Shown: positions 1 to 7,808, numbered from the stretch's first letter. The stretch: 19,742 nucleotides of DNA from Bacteroidota bacterium (GCA_013288465.1 JABDBT010000042.1:1-19742), one strand, 5' to 3'. The notes: generated by a model from the sequence alone, not told the origin. A program made the numbers and translations.

Positions 1-1
1 A

Positions 2-1612
2 CTAAAAAAAATCAACCCGTTCAGCGCGTTTCGGGGGTTGACCCGTGAAAAATGGGCGCTGGGTGCCACTATTTTAACGGGAAAAATGATCGGGCTGTCA
101 TTAGTGGTAGCTGCAATGATGATTTTACCGGGAATATTCGGCACAGCGGCCCATGCAGCCGCGCCTGCAAAACCTACTGACCTGGAAACATCAATGATGA
201 ATTCAATTAATACGGTTTGGACCCTGGTGGCAGCCTTTTTAGTATTTGGTATGCAGGCGGGCTTCGTAATGCTTGAAGCAGGTTTTGCACGTAAAAGAGA
301 AACCGTAAACGTTTTAATGGAATGCGTTTATGATACCTGTCTTTGCGGTATATTGTTTTACGCTGTAGGTTATGCTTTTATGTTTGGACATGGCAACGGC
401 TTTATTGGCTGGGGCGGACTTGGTGCCGACGGCAAAACTATTACCAATTGGTTCTTCTTACAGAACACCCCTGTAACTTACGAAACAACCGGTATCCCTA
501 TTTTGGCGCACTGGGTATTCCAGTATGCGTTTGCTGATACTTGTTCAACCATAGTTTCGGGTGCCATGATCGGCCGTACAAGTTTCCGCGGAGATATTTT
601 GTACAGTATAGGTATTACCGGGTTTATCTACCCAATAATTGGCCACTGGGCCTGGGGACCCGATGGTTTCCTGGCTACCATGGGCGCAAAAGGATTTTTC
701 TTACCGTCATTAGGACAAGGTTTCCGCGATTTTGCAGGATCAACAGTAGTACATACTATTGGTGGTATTGCTTCATTGGCGGGTGCTATTGTATTAGGCC
801 CACGGTTAGGGCGCATTTTTGCCCGGGACGATAAAGAAAAAGGCGGTATGCCGCCCGGACATAATATGGCAATTGCCGCTTTTGGTACATTTTTGCTATG
901 GTTTGGCTGGTACGGTTTTAACCCGGGCAGCACACTATCGGCTATGGACGCATCAGGCATTGGGCGTATTGCAGCCAATACAACTATAGCCGCCTGTACC
1001 GGTGGTATGGCAGCTATGTTAGCCGGTTTATGGTGGGGAAAAACCAAAGGCAAATTTGATTTGGGCTTTACCTTAAATGGTGTACTTGGCGGCCTTGTTG
1101 CCATTACCTGCCCTTGTTACTGGGTTAGCCCGTTGGGCGCGGCTTTACTAGGCGCAGTTGCCGGGTTTGTGGTGTATGCAGGTATGTATGTGATCGAGTG
1201 GTTCCGCATTGATGATCCGGTTGGTGCAGTTTCTGTACACGGTTTTGCAGGTATATGGGGAACATTATCATTAGGTTTATTTGCTACAGGCCAATACGGA
1301 GCAACAGGCCCTACAGGTGCGGATAACAGCGCACCGGTTGCCGGCTTATTTTATGGCGGCGGTGCAAGCGTACTTGAAGCGCAGGCCATAGGCACCTTTA
1401 GTATTGCCATAGCGGTATTTGTGGTAACCCTTATAATGATGTATGTTATCAACAAGTTACCTGCCCCATGGAGGTTACGTGTAGAAGAACATGGCGAAGC
1501 AGGTATAGGCGGCCTCGATATGTTTGATCATGGTATTGAAGCTTATGCGCCTCAAGATGATGATATCAGCCTGAGCGACCTCTTTGATAAAGGTGTCAAA
1601 GTTACCGCTTAG
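2..1612 (+). CDS. amt: Ammonium transporter, Amt/MEP family (5' end outside window)
   Basis: This is an inner-membrane ammonium channel that takes up ammonium for nitrogen assimilation. The reading frame stays open to the left edge, so the true start is probably outside the window; TTG at 38 and ATG at 86 are the only visible in-frame alternatives. Counting from the TTG, a hydrophobic signal-like segment covers residues 17-41 and ends in AHAAA. About eleven membrane segments follow. Family hallmarks are visible: the motif around D231 with pore histidine H239 (DFAGSTVVH), and the second pore histidine H401 (VSVHGFAGIWG). These match the twin-histidine pore of AmtB. The acidic cytoplasmic tail contains GGLDMFDHGIEAY, usual for the family. 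No glnK (PII) gene follows; a porin gene does, behind a terminator. Family assignment is very secure and only the start is uncertain. Confidence 0.95.
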   Translation, partial: LKKINPFSAFRGLTREKWALGATILTGKMIGLSLVVAAMMILPGIFGTAAHAAAPAKPTDLETSMMNSINTVWTLVAAFLVFGMQAGFVMLEAGFARKRETVNVLMECVYDTCLCGILFYAVGYAFMFGHGNGFIGWGGLGADGKTITNWFFLQNTPVTYETTGIPILAHWVFQYAFADTCSTIVSGAMIGRTSFRGDILYSIGITGFIYPIIGHWAWGPDGFLATMGAKGFFLPSLGQGFRDFAGSTVVHTIGGIASLAGAIVLGPRLGRIFARDDKEKGGMPPGHNMAIAAFGTFLLWFGWYGFNPGSTLSAMDASGIGRIAANTTIAACTGGMAAMLAGLWWGKTKGKFDLGFTLNGVLGGLVAITCPCYWVSPLGAALLGAVAGFVVYAGMYVIEWFRIDDPVGAVSVHGFAGIWGTLSLGLFATGQYGATGPTGADNSAPVAGLFYGGGASVLEAQAIGTFSIAIAVFVVTLIMMYVINKLPAPWRLRVEEHGEAGIGGLDMFDHGIEAYAPQDDDISLSDLFDKGVKVTA

Positions 1613-1633
1613 CCTTAGCAACTAACTCAATTG

Positions 1634-1700
1634 CCCTTGTGTGGCTGAAATTAATTTCTTAATTACTTTCATCCTACTATCAGCCACACAAGGGTTTTTT
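1634..1700 (+). terminator. Intrinsic terminator after amt
   Basis: A perfect 15-bp inverted repeat pairs 1634-1648 with 1680-1694, starting CCCTTGTGTGGC. The 31-base loop is AT-rich and six T follow at 1695-1700. The loop is longer than usual, but the stem and T tract are strong. It separates amt from the porin gene. Confidence 0.85.
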
Positions 1701-1821
1701 AAGATTACAATTTCGGGGAGATATTTATTGAATTGATACATTTAATTCAGCCGGATACCCCTATGTAAAAAAATAACCAACAACAATCAATCAACTATTT
1801 ATCAATCAATAACTTATCATC

Positions 1822-2886
1822 ATGAAAAAAATATTACTATTATCATTACTTGCCCTGTCTGCAATAGGTTTTAAGGCACAGGCTTCAAATATGGCTGTCG
1901 ATACGGGAAAAGTAGTTCCTGATCCGCCTTTGGTTATATCAGGTTCGGTAGATGCTTATTATAAATACGATTTTTCGGGTCAGAAAAACAATATCCCTAC
2001 CAGTTTTGCCGGCGACCAAAATTCATTTTCAATAGGTATGCTGGACCTGGGTTTAAAAAAGAAGATCGGTAAGGCTTCTTTTGTAGGCGAGGCATCATTT
2101 GGGCCACGCAGCGACCAGTCAATACCTGTTGCGGGTTATCATATCCAAAACCTATACGTTTCATACGATGTGACCGATAAATTTAACCTTACAGGTGGTT
2201 ATATGGCAACCTTTATTGGTTATGAGGTTATTAGCCCGACAGGAAATTTTAACTATTCAACTTCGTACCTGTTTACCAACGGCCCGTTCCAGAATGCAGG
2301 TTTTAAAGCAACCTACACTTTCTCGGACAAAGCCAGTTTAATGGCCGGCATTTTTAACGATCAGTGGAACGTTTACCAGGCAGCTCATAAAATCGGAACT
2401 TTCGGGGCACAGTTAACGCTTACACCTGCTAAAGGCTGGACAGCTTATATTAACGTGATCACAGGTAGCAACAGCACACCAACCTCAGGTACAGAGGTTG
2501 ATTTGACCACTGCTTACCAAATTACCGATGCCTTTAAGTTGGGTTTAAACGCGGCTGATTATTCTGCTTCAAACGGAGCAGGCACAGGTGGTTTTACCGG
2601 TGTAGCCTTGTACCCGCAATTAGCAGTATCGAAAGACGTTACTTTAGGGCTAAGGGGTGAAGTATTTAGTACTAAATCGGGCACGTTTGCAACCGCAGGC
2701 CCTGCCCCGGGCAGCTCAGTAACCGCGTTAACTTTTACCGCAAATATCAAATCGGGCCCGTTAACTTTAATACCCGAAATAAGGTTAGATAACGGATCAA
2801 AAGATATGTTTTATAGCAGCGCCGCTAAACTCCCTAATACTACATCAGCTTCGCAATTTTTGATAGCTGCTGTTTACGCATTCTAA
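1822..2886 (+). CDS. Outer-membrane beta-barrel porin, BBP2-like
   Basis: This is a predicted outer-membrane beta-barrel channel of 354 residues. A signal peptide of about 21 residues (KKILLLSLLALSAIGFKAQA) starts at the ATG. The mature part consists of alternating strands such as SGSVDAYYKYDFSG near residues 41-54 and many turns rich in Gly, Asn and Thr. The chain ends in an aromatic residue (AVYAF), the usual last-strand signal for barrel insertion. It resembles the OmpL-like/BBP2 porins of Bacteroidota. Substrate is not readable from sequence. Its place 209 bases downstream of amt suggests a link with nitrogen uptake, perhaps passage of ammonium or small nitrogen compounds, but a terminator separates the two genes, so this is inference. 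Confidence 0.8.
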   Translation: MKKILLLSLLALSAIGFKAQASNMAVDTGKVVPDPPLVISGSVDAYYKYDFSGQKNNIPTSFAGDQNSFSIGMLDLGLKKKIGKASFVGEASFGPRSDQSIPVAGYHIQNLYVSYDVTDKFNLTGGYMATFIGYEVISPTGNFNYSTSYLFTNGPFQNAGFKATYTFSDKASLMAGIFNDQWNVYQAAHKIGTFGAQLTLTPAKGWTAYINVITGSNSTPTSGTEVDLTTAYQITDAFKLGLNAADYSASNGAGTGGFTGVALYPQLAVSKDVTLGLRGEVFSTKSGTFATAGPAPGSSVTALTFTANIKSGPLTLIPEIRLDNGSKDMFYSSAAKLPNTTSASQFLIAAVYAF

Positions 2887-2908
2887 ATAAATTATAAATC
2901 CAAAGTTG

Positions 2909-2934
2909 AAGCCGCCTGTATGGGCGGCTTTTTT
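2909..2934 (+). terminator. Intrinsic terminator after the porin gene
   Basis: GCCGCC at 2911-2916 pairs with GGCGGC at 2923-2928 around a six-base loop. The stem can be extended by two A-T pairs on the outside (2909-2910 with 2929-2930). Six T run from 2929 to 2934, 23 bases after the porin stop codon. Confidence 0.88.
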
Positions 2935-3027
2935 GGCATAAAACAGCTATAATTAAAAATTTAGTTATATGTTTACAATATTAAATGCTGTAAATACGTT
3001 ATTATATAAAATTAAATTTCAATAATT

Positions 3028-3849
3028 ATGCTTATCTCAAAATTTGATCTATGCAAGTCCGAGTGGCTCGAGCTTGTATTCGCTAAACGCAACAAGGAGT
3101 ATGGCGCTTATTATTTAAGGCAGCATTATGCCGATAATATAGTAAAGTCCATGGCAATTACCTTTCTTAGTGTAACAGCGCTTACTTTTACATGCGGCAT
3201 GCTTATGCGGCACCCTGCTGATTTAATTAAAATAACGGTAGTTCCGCTTACGCCAATAGTGCCGACGCAGCCAGTTGAGCCCAAAAAGGAAATTCAGAAA
3301 CCGGCATCCCCTGCGCCAAAACAATTGGTTAACATGATAAAGGATGCTACGCCGGTTGTTACAGCAGATATACCCAAGGTTGAACCGCCGAGGCAGGATT
3401 TACTGAGAGAAGAGAATGTTGGCCCTGTTGATATTAAGATACCCGGCGGTGACAAAGGAGGCGGAATTATTGATGATGGGGCAGGAGCGGGTACAGGCAC
3501 GGCAAAAACTCCTGAAATTGTGTACTCTGCTAATGACGGGTTACTTGAAGTTATGCCCGAACCTTATGGCGGGGCAGCAGCATGGGCAAAGTTTTTGCAA
3601 AAGAACTTAAGGTACCCGCATGAGGCATCAGAAAAAGGAATAAGCGGAAAAGTTTGGATAAGCTTTATTATTGAAAAAAACGGGCACCTTTCATCGCTCG
3701 TAGTAGAGCGGGGCGCGGGATACGGTATGGACGAAGAAGCTTTGCGTGTTTTAAAAATGGCGCCACCCTGGAAACCCGGCATACAAAACGGGCAACCGGT
3801 AAGGGTAAAATATACGCTGCCGCTTAATTTTGTTTTAGATAGTAATTGA
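3028..3849 (+). CDS. Energy transducer TonB
   Basis: This TonB-family protein would carry proton-motive energy from the inner membrane to outer-membrane receptors. The 273-residue chain has a short cytoplasmic N-terminus of the Bacteroidota type (KNEYGAYYLR-like, here NKEYGAYYLRQHYADN, about residues 23-38). One membrane helix lies near residues 42-61. A periplasmic stretch rich in Pro and Lys (about 68-130) follows, then a Gly-rich linker. The C-terminal TonB domain covers about residues 185-272: NLRYPHEASEKGISGKVWISF, then a segment with MDEEALRVLKMAPPWKPG, then VKYTLPLNFVL. No exbB or exbD is adjacent, so it must use ExbBD encoded elsewhere. The ATG at 3028 has no Shine-Dalgarno sequence. 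Which receptor it serves cannot be told. Confidence 0.92.
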   Translation: MLISKFDLCKSEWLELVFAKRNKEYGAYYLRQHYADNIVKSMAITFLSVTALTFTCGMLMRHPADLIKITVVPLTPIVPTQPVEPKKEIQKPASPAPKQLVNMIKDATPVVTADIPKVEPPRQDLLREENVGPVDIKIPGGDKGGGIIDDGAGAGTGTAKTPEIVYSANDGLLEVMPEPYGGAAAWAKFLQKNLRYPHEASEKGISGKVWISFIIEKNGHLSSLVVERGAGYGMDEEALRVLKMAPPWKPGIQNGQPVRVKYTLPLNFVLDSN

Positions 3850-3850
3850 G

Positions 3851-3889
3851 GGTGAAAGCTGAAAGCAGAAAGGTGAAAGGTTGAAAGAT
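3851..3889. repeat. Degenerate short repeat built on GTGAAAG
   Basis: Immediately after the tonB stop, the motif GTGAAAG or a close variant (CTGAAAG, GTTGAAAG) recurs about every seven to eight bases. It runs into the left arm of the terminator at 3890. The unit differs from those of the other short repeats in this window. Confidence 0.55.
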
Positions 3890-3926
3890 AAAAGGTGAAA
3901 AGAATATCCAATCTTTTCACCTTTTG
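3890..3926 (+). terminator. Probable terminator after tonB
   Basis: A perfect 14-bp inverted repeat pairs 3890-3903 with 3912-3925 (AAAAGGTGAAAAGA and its complement) around an eight-base loop. The right arm ends in TTTT followed by GTATTT. The stem is AT-rich, so it is weaker than the other terminators. It may have been built from the adjacent GTGAAAG repeat. Confidence 0.6.
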
Positions 3927-3975
3927 TATTTCGAGGCGTTTTATAAGCTATGCGGGGAGATTATTAAATTGTCTC

Positions 3976-4023
3976 ATTCCGCATTTTATCTTCCGCAATC
4001 CGCATTTATGCTAATTCCGCATA
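3976..4023. repeat. Degenerate ATTCCGCAT repeats at the yajQ 3' end
   Basis: Four related units lie here: ATTCCGCATT (3976-3985), a TTCCGCAAT variant (3991-3999), ATCCGCATT (3998-4006) and ATTCCGCATA (4014-4023). The last unit covers the final codons of yajQ, read on the minus strand as Met-Arg-Asn. The reverse complement AATGCGGAAT occurs twice more at 8567-8590. Confidence 0.6.
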
Positions 4024-4502
4024 TTGATATATTGCAGGGGCTGGCCAAAATTATCGCCGCGGCATAAGCTGATCACCGCTTGCAGGTCGTCAATTTTTTT
4101 GGCCTGAACACGCACCTGGTCGTCCATGATGGAGGCTTGTACCTTTAGGCCGCTGTCTTTTATCTTTTTAACGATCTTTTTGGCGGCTTCTTTATCAATG
4201 CCCTCCTTGACTTTAATTTCCTTACGGATCATATTGCCCGATGCATATTCCTCATCGCCAAAATCTAACGCATTGGGGTCGAGGCTCTGTTTAACCATAC
4301 GGCTGATGATCGAATCCTGAATGGCTTTAAGGCGCATATCGTTTTCGGTGACAATAGTTATGGTATTGGTTTTTTTATCGAGGTCAACCGTGCTTTTTGA
4401 GTCGTTGAAATCATAACGGTTCAAAATTTCTTTTTTGGCGGTATTGATGGCATTATCCAGCGTTTGTCCGTCTATTTTGCTTACTATATCAAATGATGGC
4501 AT
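4011..4502 (-). CDS. yajQ: YajQ family nucleotide-binding protein
   Basis: This is a small cytoplasmic protein of 163 residues, the normal family length. It starts MPSFDIVSKIDGQTLDNAI and ends PLQYINMRN; both ends are typical of the YajQ (formerly UPF0234) family. The middle segment has the usual NRYDFNDSKSTVDLD and the acidic stretch DPNALDFGDEEYASGN. Family members bind nucleotides or RNA, and some bind cyclic di-GMP and act as effectors; which applies here is unknown. The gene is monocistronic on the minus strand. A strong consensus promoter lies about 20 bases upstream of its start, and a short repeat overlaps its last codons. Confidence 0.95.
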   Translation of the reverse strand: MPSFDIVSKIDGQTLDNAINTAKKEILNRYDFNDSKSTVDLDKKTNTITIVTENDMRLKAIQDSIISRMVKQSLDPNALDFGDEEYASGNMIRKEIKVKEGIDKEAAKKIVKKIKDSGLKVQASIMDDQVRVQAKKIDDLQAVISLCRGDNFGQPLQYINMRN

Positions 4503-4527
4503 AATTGTTTATTTATGAGTTGGTGCG

Positions 4528-4557
4528 CAAATTTAAGGTATAAAACTGATAAACAAA
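4528..4557 (-). promoter_or_regulatory. Promoter for yajQ
   Basis: Read on the minus strand, TTTG (4554-4557), an 18-base spacer and TAAATTTG (4528-4535) match the Bacteroidota promoter pattern closely. The predicted start of transcription is near 4521-4524, giving a leader of about 20 bases. Confidence 0.72.
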
Positions 4558-4569
4558 GGGTATAGTCTT

Positions 4570-4614
4570 CAGCACCCTCTAAATCTCATCCGTCAATAGG
4601 CTGAGAGGCTTTTT
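4570..4614. repeat. Decayed copy of the palindromic CCCTCTAAATCTC repeat
   Basis: CCCTCTAAATCTC at 4575-4587 is identical to the core of the two copies at 7809 and 7978. The hairpin part has diverged but can still fold: 4584-4591 pairs with 4599-4606 with one mismatch around a seven-base loop. The copy lies just upstream of the yajQ promoter. A separate small hairpin (CCCGG, TTTG, CCGGG) follows at 4623-4636. Confidence 0.55.
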
Positions 4615-4703
4615 GGCTTGTCCCCGGTTTGCCGGGAATATAACTCATTAATAAAACATTCAAATATACCAATGAGTTAATATTAAGTTAACAAATAAAT
4701 AAG

Positions 4704-4711
4704 CAGCTTTG
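4704..4711 (+). promoter_or_regulatory. Possible -7 promoter element for ppk1
   Basis: CAGCTTTG differs by one base from TAnnTTTG and lies 28 bases before the preferred ATG of ppk1. I see no good -33 TTG, so support is limited. Confidence 0.35.
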
Positions 4712-4738
4712 CAATTGCGGCTGAAGAGCAGGCATAAT

Positions 4739-6793
4739 ATGGATATTAAACGCGCACCTTTAATTAACAGGGAGATAAGCTGGTTATATTTTAACGACCG
4801 GGTTTTGCAGGAAGCTGCCGATCCGACTGTCCCTTTGATTGAGCGGATAAAATTCTTAGCTATATTTTCATCAAATCTTGATGAGTTTTACCGGGTGCGA
4901 GTAGCTACCCTAAGCCGCCTGGCCAACCTGAACGAAAAGGCTAAGGAAATTTTAGGGTATAATCCAAAAAAGATCCTGAACCAGATCAAAAACATTGTTG
5001 TAAAGCAGGAGCGAAAGTTTAATAATTTGTACGAGAACATTATTGTTAAACAATTAGCCGAAGAGAAGATATTTATCCTGAATGATAAACAACTAAATGT
5101 ATCGCGGGGTGCATTCGTGAAAAACTATTTCAGGGAAAAGCTATTGGCCACATTAGTGCCTATTATGCTGGATAATAGTTTAAGCCTGCCCGAATTGAGG
5201 GACCGCGCTATTTACTTTTTTGTAAAGCTGACCAAAAACAAAAAAGTAAGGTACGCCCTGATCGAAATTCCGGACAATGTATCAAGGTTTACTGTATTGC
5301 CAGATACCAATAACCTGAAATTCATTATTTTAATGGATGACGTAGTTAGATATAACCTGGAAGACATCTTCTTCATTTTTGAACATGACAGTATTGAAGC
5401 CTATTCCATACAGCTTACGCGCGATGCTGAACTTGATCTTGATAAGGAAGTAAGCGGAAAGTTTATTGATTCGTTGGCTAAAAGCCTGCAAAAACGACGT
5501 AAAGGCAAACCGATGCGTTTGTTATATGACTCAGATATGCCGCTGGATATGCTGACATACCTGGTTACCAAAATGGGTTTGCACGGTGAAAGCCTGATAC
5601 CGGGTAACCGCTACCATAACTTTAAGAACTTTATCAGTTTCCCTAATGTTGGCCGCCCCGAATTGGAGTATGCCAAATATATACCATTGCCTGTTGCCGA
5701 TCTGTCATTTGGCAAAAGCTTAATGGGCATGATAGCTAAGCGCGATTACCTGATCAGCACGCCTTACCAATCTTATGATTATGTTATCCATTTTTTACGT
5801 GAGGCGGCTATTGACCCAAAGGTTAAGGAGATTAGCATAGCTGTATATCGTTTGGCCGAAAATTCGAGGATCATCCATGCCCTTATCAACGCGGCAAAAA
5901 ACGGCAAAACTGTGACCTGCCTTGTTGAACTACGTGCCCGGTTTGATGAACAAAATAACATTACCTGGAGCCGCCGGCTGGAAGAGGAGGGGGTTACCGT
6001 GTTGTACGGAATAGAAAACTATAAAGTACACTCAAAAATTTGCCTGGTTAAGCGTATTGAAAAAGAAAAACAGGTTTATTATGCCTGCTTATCTACCGGA
6101 AATTTCAATGAAAAAACTGCCCGACTATATGCCGATCATACGTTGCTTACCGCCGATAAGAGAATAACCGGCGACCTGGTGATAATTTTTAGGGCATTAA
6201 ACAAAAATATATTGCCTAAAGGGTTGAAGAACTTAATTGTATCGCCCATTGATGCGCGGCCAGCCATATATAAGCTGATTGATACAGAAATAAAAAATGC
6301 CAAAGCAGGCAAGCCGGCCTATATGGTGTTAAAAATGAACAGTCTTGCTGATGAGCAGCTTATAATAAAGCTATACCAGGCTAGTAATGCCGGGGTTAAA
6401 ATCCAACTGATCATAAGGGGGATGTGTTGCCTTGTTCCGGGTATTAAGGGTTATAGCGAAAATATTGAAGTAATAAGCATTGTTGATAAATACCTCGAAC
6501 ATTCGCGGGTGCATATTTATTGCAATGGCGGTAATGAATTGATGTACCTCACCTCGGCCGATTTTATGACGAGAAACATTGATAGCCGTATTGAAGTGGG
6601 TTTCCCGGTTTATGATAAAGCGTTGAAAAAAGAGATACGTGATATTATTGATATACAACTAAACGATAATACAAAGGCGCGAGAAATTAACAGCCACAAC
6701 ACCAATAAGTATCATAAAACACGCTCGGAAGTGCCTTGCCGCGCACAGATAGACATTTATACATACCTAAAAAATAAACAACAAATAAATTGA
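4739..6793 (+). CDS. ppk1: Polyphosphate kinase 1
   Basis: PPK1 reversibly transfers the terminal phosphate of ATP onto inorganic polyphosphate. With the ATG at 4739 the protein has 684 residues, close to the E. coli enzyme. The N-terminus (LINREISWLYFNDRVLQEA, then FLAIFSSNLDEFYRVRVA) is the classic PPK1 N domain. The catalytic half shows the first phospholipase-D-like motif with H431 (YKVHSKICLV), the expected autophosphorylated histidine, and the second with H588 (LEHSRVHIYCNGG). I chose ATG 4739 over the upstream in-frame TTG at 4709, because that TTG lies inside a promoter-like element and the extra ten residues are not family-like. The stop codon overlaps the start of the next gene, a phosphatase acting on the same polymer or on ppGpp. 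Confidence 0.97.
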   Translation: MDIKRAPLINREISWLYFNDRVLQEAADPTVPLIERIKFLAIFSSNLDEFYRVRVATLSRLANLNEKAKEILGYNPKKILNQIKNIVVKQERKFNNLYENIIVKQLAEEKIFILNDKQLNVSRGAFVKNYFREKLLATLVPIMLDNSLSLPELRDRAIYFFVKLTKNKKVRYALIEIPDNVSRFTVLPDTNNLKFIILMDDVVRYNLEDIFFIFEHDSIEAYSIQLTRDAELDLDKEVSGKFIDSLAKSLQKRRKGKPMRLLYDSDMPLDMLTYLVTKMGLHGESLIPGNRYHNFKNFISFPNVGRPELEYAKYIPLPVADLSFGKSLMGMIAKRDYLISTPYQSYDYVIHFLREAAIDPKVKEISIAVYRLAENSRIIHALINAAKNGKTVTCLVELRARFDEQNNITWSRRLEEEGVTVLYGIENYKVHSKICLVKRIEKEKQVYYACLSTGNFNEKTARLYADHTLLTADKRITGDLVIIFRALNKNILPKGLKNLIVSPIDARPAIYKLIDTEIKNAKAGKPAYMVLKMNSLADEQLIIKLYQASNAGVKIQLIIRGMCCLVPGIKGYSENIEVISIVDKYLEHSRVHIYCNGGNELMYLTSADFMTRNIDSRIEVGFPVYDKALKKEIRDIIDIQLNDNTKAREINSHNTNKYHKTRSEVPCRAQIDIYTYLKNKQQIN

Positions 6794-7671
6794 GATACGC
6801 CGCGATAGATATAGGTTCAAACGCAGTAAGATTGCTTATTGCTGATATTATTGAAAACAATGGATCGGTTTCATTTAAAAAGAATACGCTGATAAGGGTG
6901 CCGTTACGATTGGGTGATGACGCGTTTTTGGATCAGCATATTTCTGATAAAAAAGCTGCTGACCTGGTGAAAACCATGCATGCTTTTCGCGGCTTGATGG
7001 ATGTTTATAAGGTTGTTGATTACCGGGCCTACGCTACATCGGCCATGCGCGAAGCTAAGAACGGGGCCGATGTTGTTAACCGGATAAGAGAGGAAGCCAA
7101 CGTTGACCTGCAAATTGTACAAGGGCAAAAAGAGGCTAAAATAATTTATGCCAGCCATGCGGAGCAAAATATTGATAAGAGCAAAGATTACCTGTATATT
7201 GATGTAGGTGGCGGCAGTACAGAGCTATCGTTATTTTCGGCAGGGGAGTTGCTGGCCTCTAAATCATTTAATATTGGCACTATACGCATATTAGATAACC
7301 AGGATAAAGACGAAACCTGGGATGAAATGCGCGATTTTATCCGCGAAAATACCCGCCAGTTTAAGGGCCTTGCAGGTATAGGTACAGGCGGAAATATCAA
7401 CAAGTTATATAAATTGGCACAGGAAAAAGATAGCGCGCCATTAACATTTGGCAAGTTGAAATCGCTATCGAATTATTTGAATTCGTTTTCGCTGAAAGAC
7501 CGTATAAATGTACTGGGTTTAAACGCCGACAGGGCCGATGTGATTTTACCTGCATGTGATATTTATATGTCGGTAATGAAATGGGCCGGGATAAAAAACA
7601 TATTCGTGCCCAGTGTAGGCATGGTTGATGGTATTATTCAGCGCCTTATCGAAAAAAACTTTACTAAATGA
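6790..7671 (+). CDS. ppx: Ppx/GppA-family phosphatase (probable exopolyphosphatase)
   Basis: This cytoplasmic enzyme of the ASKHA superfamily probably removes terminal phosphates from polyphosphate; some relatives hydrolyse pppGpp. At 293 residues it has only the two ASKHA lobes and lacks the C-terminal HD-like domain of long Ppx proteins. Phosphate-binding loops are visible: AIDIGSNAVRLLI (residues 5-17) and YIDVGGGSTELSLF (about 136-149, with E145), and later GIGTGGNINKL. The start is a TTG at 6790 whose last two bases belong to the ppk1 TGA stop; no in-frame ATG precedes the first conserved motif. This implies coupled translation and one transcript with ppk1, which favours a polyphosphate substrate. 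A terminator appears only after the next unit, near 7790. Confidence 0.9.
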   Translation: MRYAAIDIGSNAVRLLIADIIENNGSVSFKKNTLIRVPLRLGDDAFLDQHISDKKAADLVKTMHAFRGLMDVYKVVDYRAYATSAMREAKNGADVVNRIREEANVDLQIVQGQKEAKIIYASHAEQNIDKSKDYLYIDVGGGSTELSLFSAGELLASKSFNIGTIRILDNQDKDETWDEMRDFIRENTRQFKGLAGIGTGGNINKLYKLAQEKDSAPLTFGKLKSLSNYLNSFSLKDRINVLGLNADRADVILPACDIYMSVMKWAGIKNIFVPSVGMVDGIIQRLIEKNFTK

Positions 7672-7692
7672 GGTTAAATTAATTTAAATAAA

Positions 7693-7726
7693 TTGTTTAA
7701 TTATTAAAAAAGTGTTATTATATTTG
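7693..7726 (+). promoter_or_regulatory. Promoter of the candidate small RNA
   Basis: TATATTTG at 7719-7726 matches TAnnTTTG exactly. A TTG at 7693-7695 lies 23 bases upstream, slightly farther than the usual 19-21. The predicted transcription start, about 7731, coincides with the first base of a hairpin. Confidence 0.55.
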
Positions 7727-7730
7727 TGTT

Positions 7731-7797
7731 GCCCTTTATAGGGCATGTTTTTCATAGGTAGATGTAGGGTCGAGTATTTATATTCGACCCTTTTTTT
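7731..7797 (+). ncRNA. Candidate small RNA, about 67 nt, family not recognised
   Basis: The unit has a consensus promoter, a 5' hairpin GCCC-TTTATA-GGGC (7731-7744), an unpaired stretch of 22 bases, and a strong terminator hairpin with seven T. There is no open reading frame before the terminator. It could instead be the 3' end of the ppk1-ppx message with its terminator, but the promoter match directly upstream argues for a separate transcript. Rfam families described from this phylum, such as Flavo-1, should be compared first; I cannot confirm a match. Confidence 0.45.
7766..7797 (+). terminator. Intrinsic terminator
   Basis: GGGTCGAGTA (7767-7776) pairs with TATTCGACCC (7781-7790), ten pairs including one G-U, around a four-base loop. 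Seven T follow at 7791-7797. It ends the candidate small RNA and would also stop readthrough from ppx. Confidence 0.9.
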
Positions 7798-7808
7798 GTG
7801 TCCAGCCC

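Noticed and set aside
628..1104. Minus-strand open frame of 158 codons inside amt
   Set aside because: It is a mirror of the well-supported amt coding sequence, with Pro- and Ala-rich low-complexity content and no family resemblance.
1729..1749. TGAATT-N9-AATTCA dyad upstream of the porin gene as an operator
   Set aside because: The arms are short and AT-rich in an AT-rich spacer, so chance is likely; no neighbouring regulator supports it.
4709..4738. Upstream TTG start adding ten residues to PPK1
   Set aside because: The TTG is part of a promoter-like CAGCTTTG, has no ribosome binding site, and the added residues do not resemble PPK1. ATG 4739 directly precedes the conserved N-terminus.
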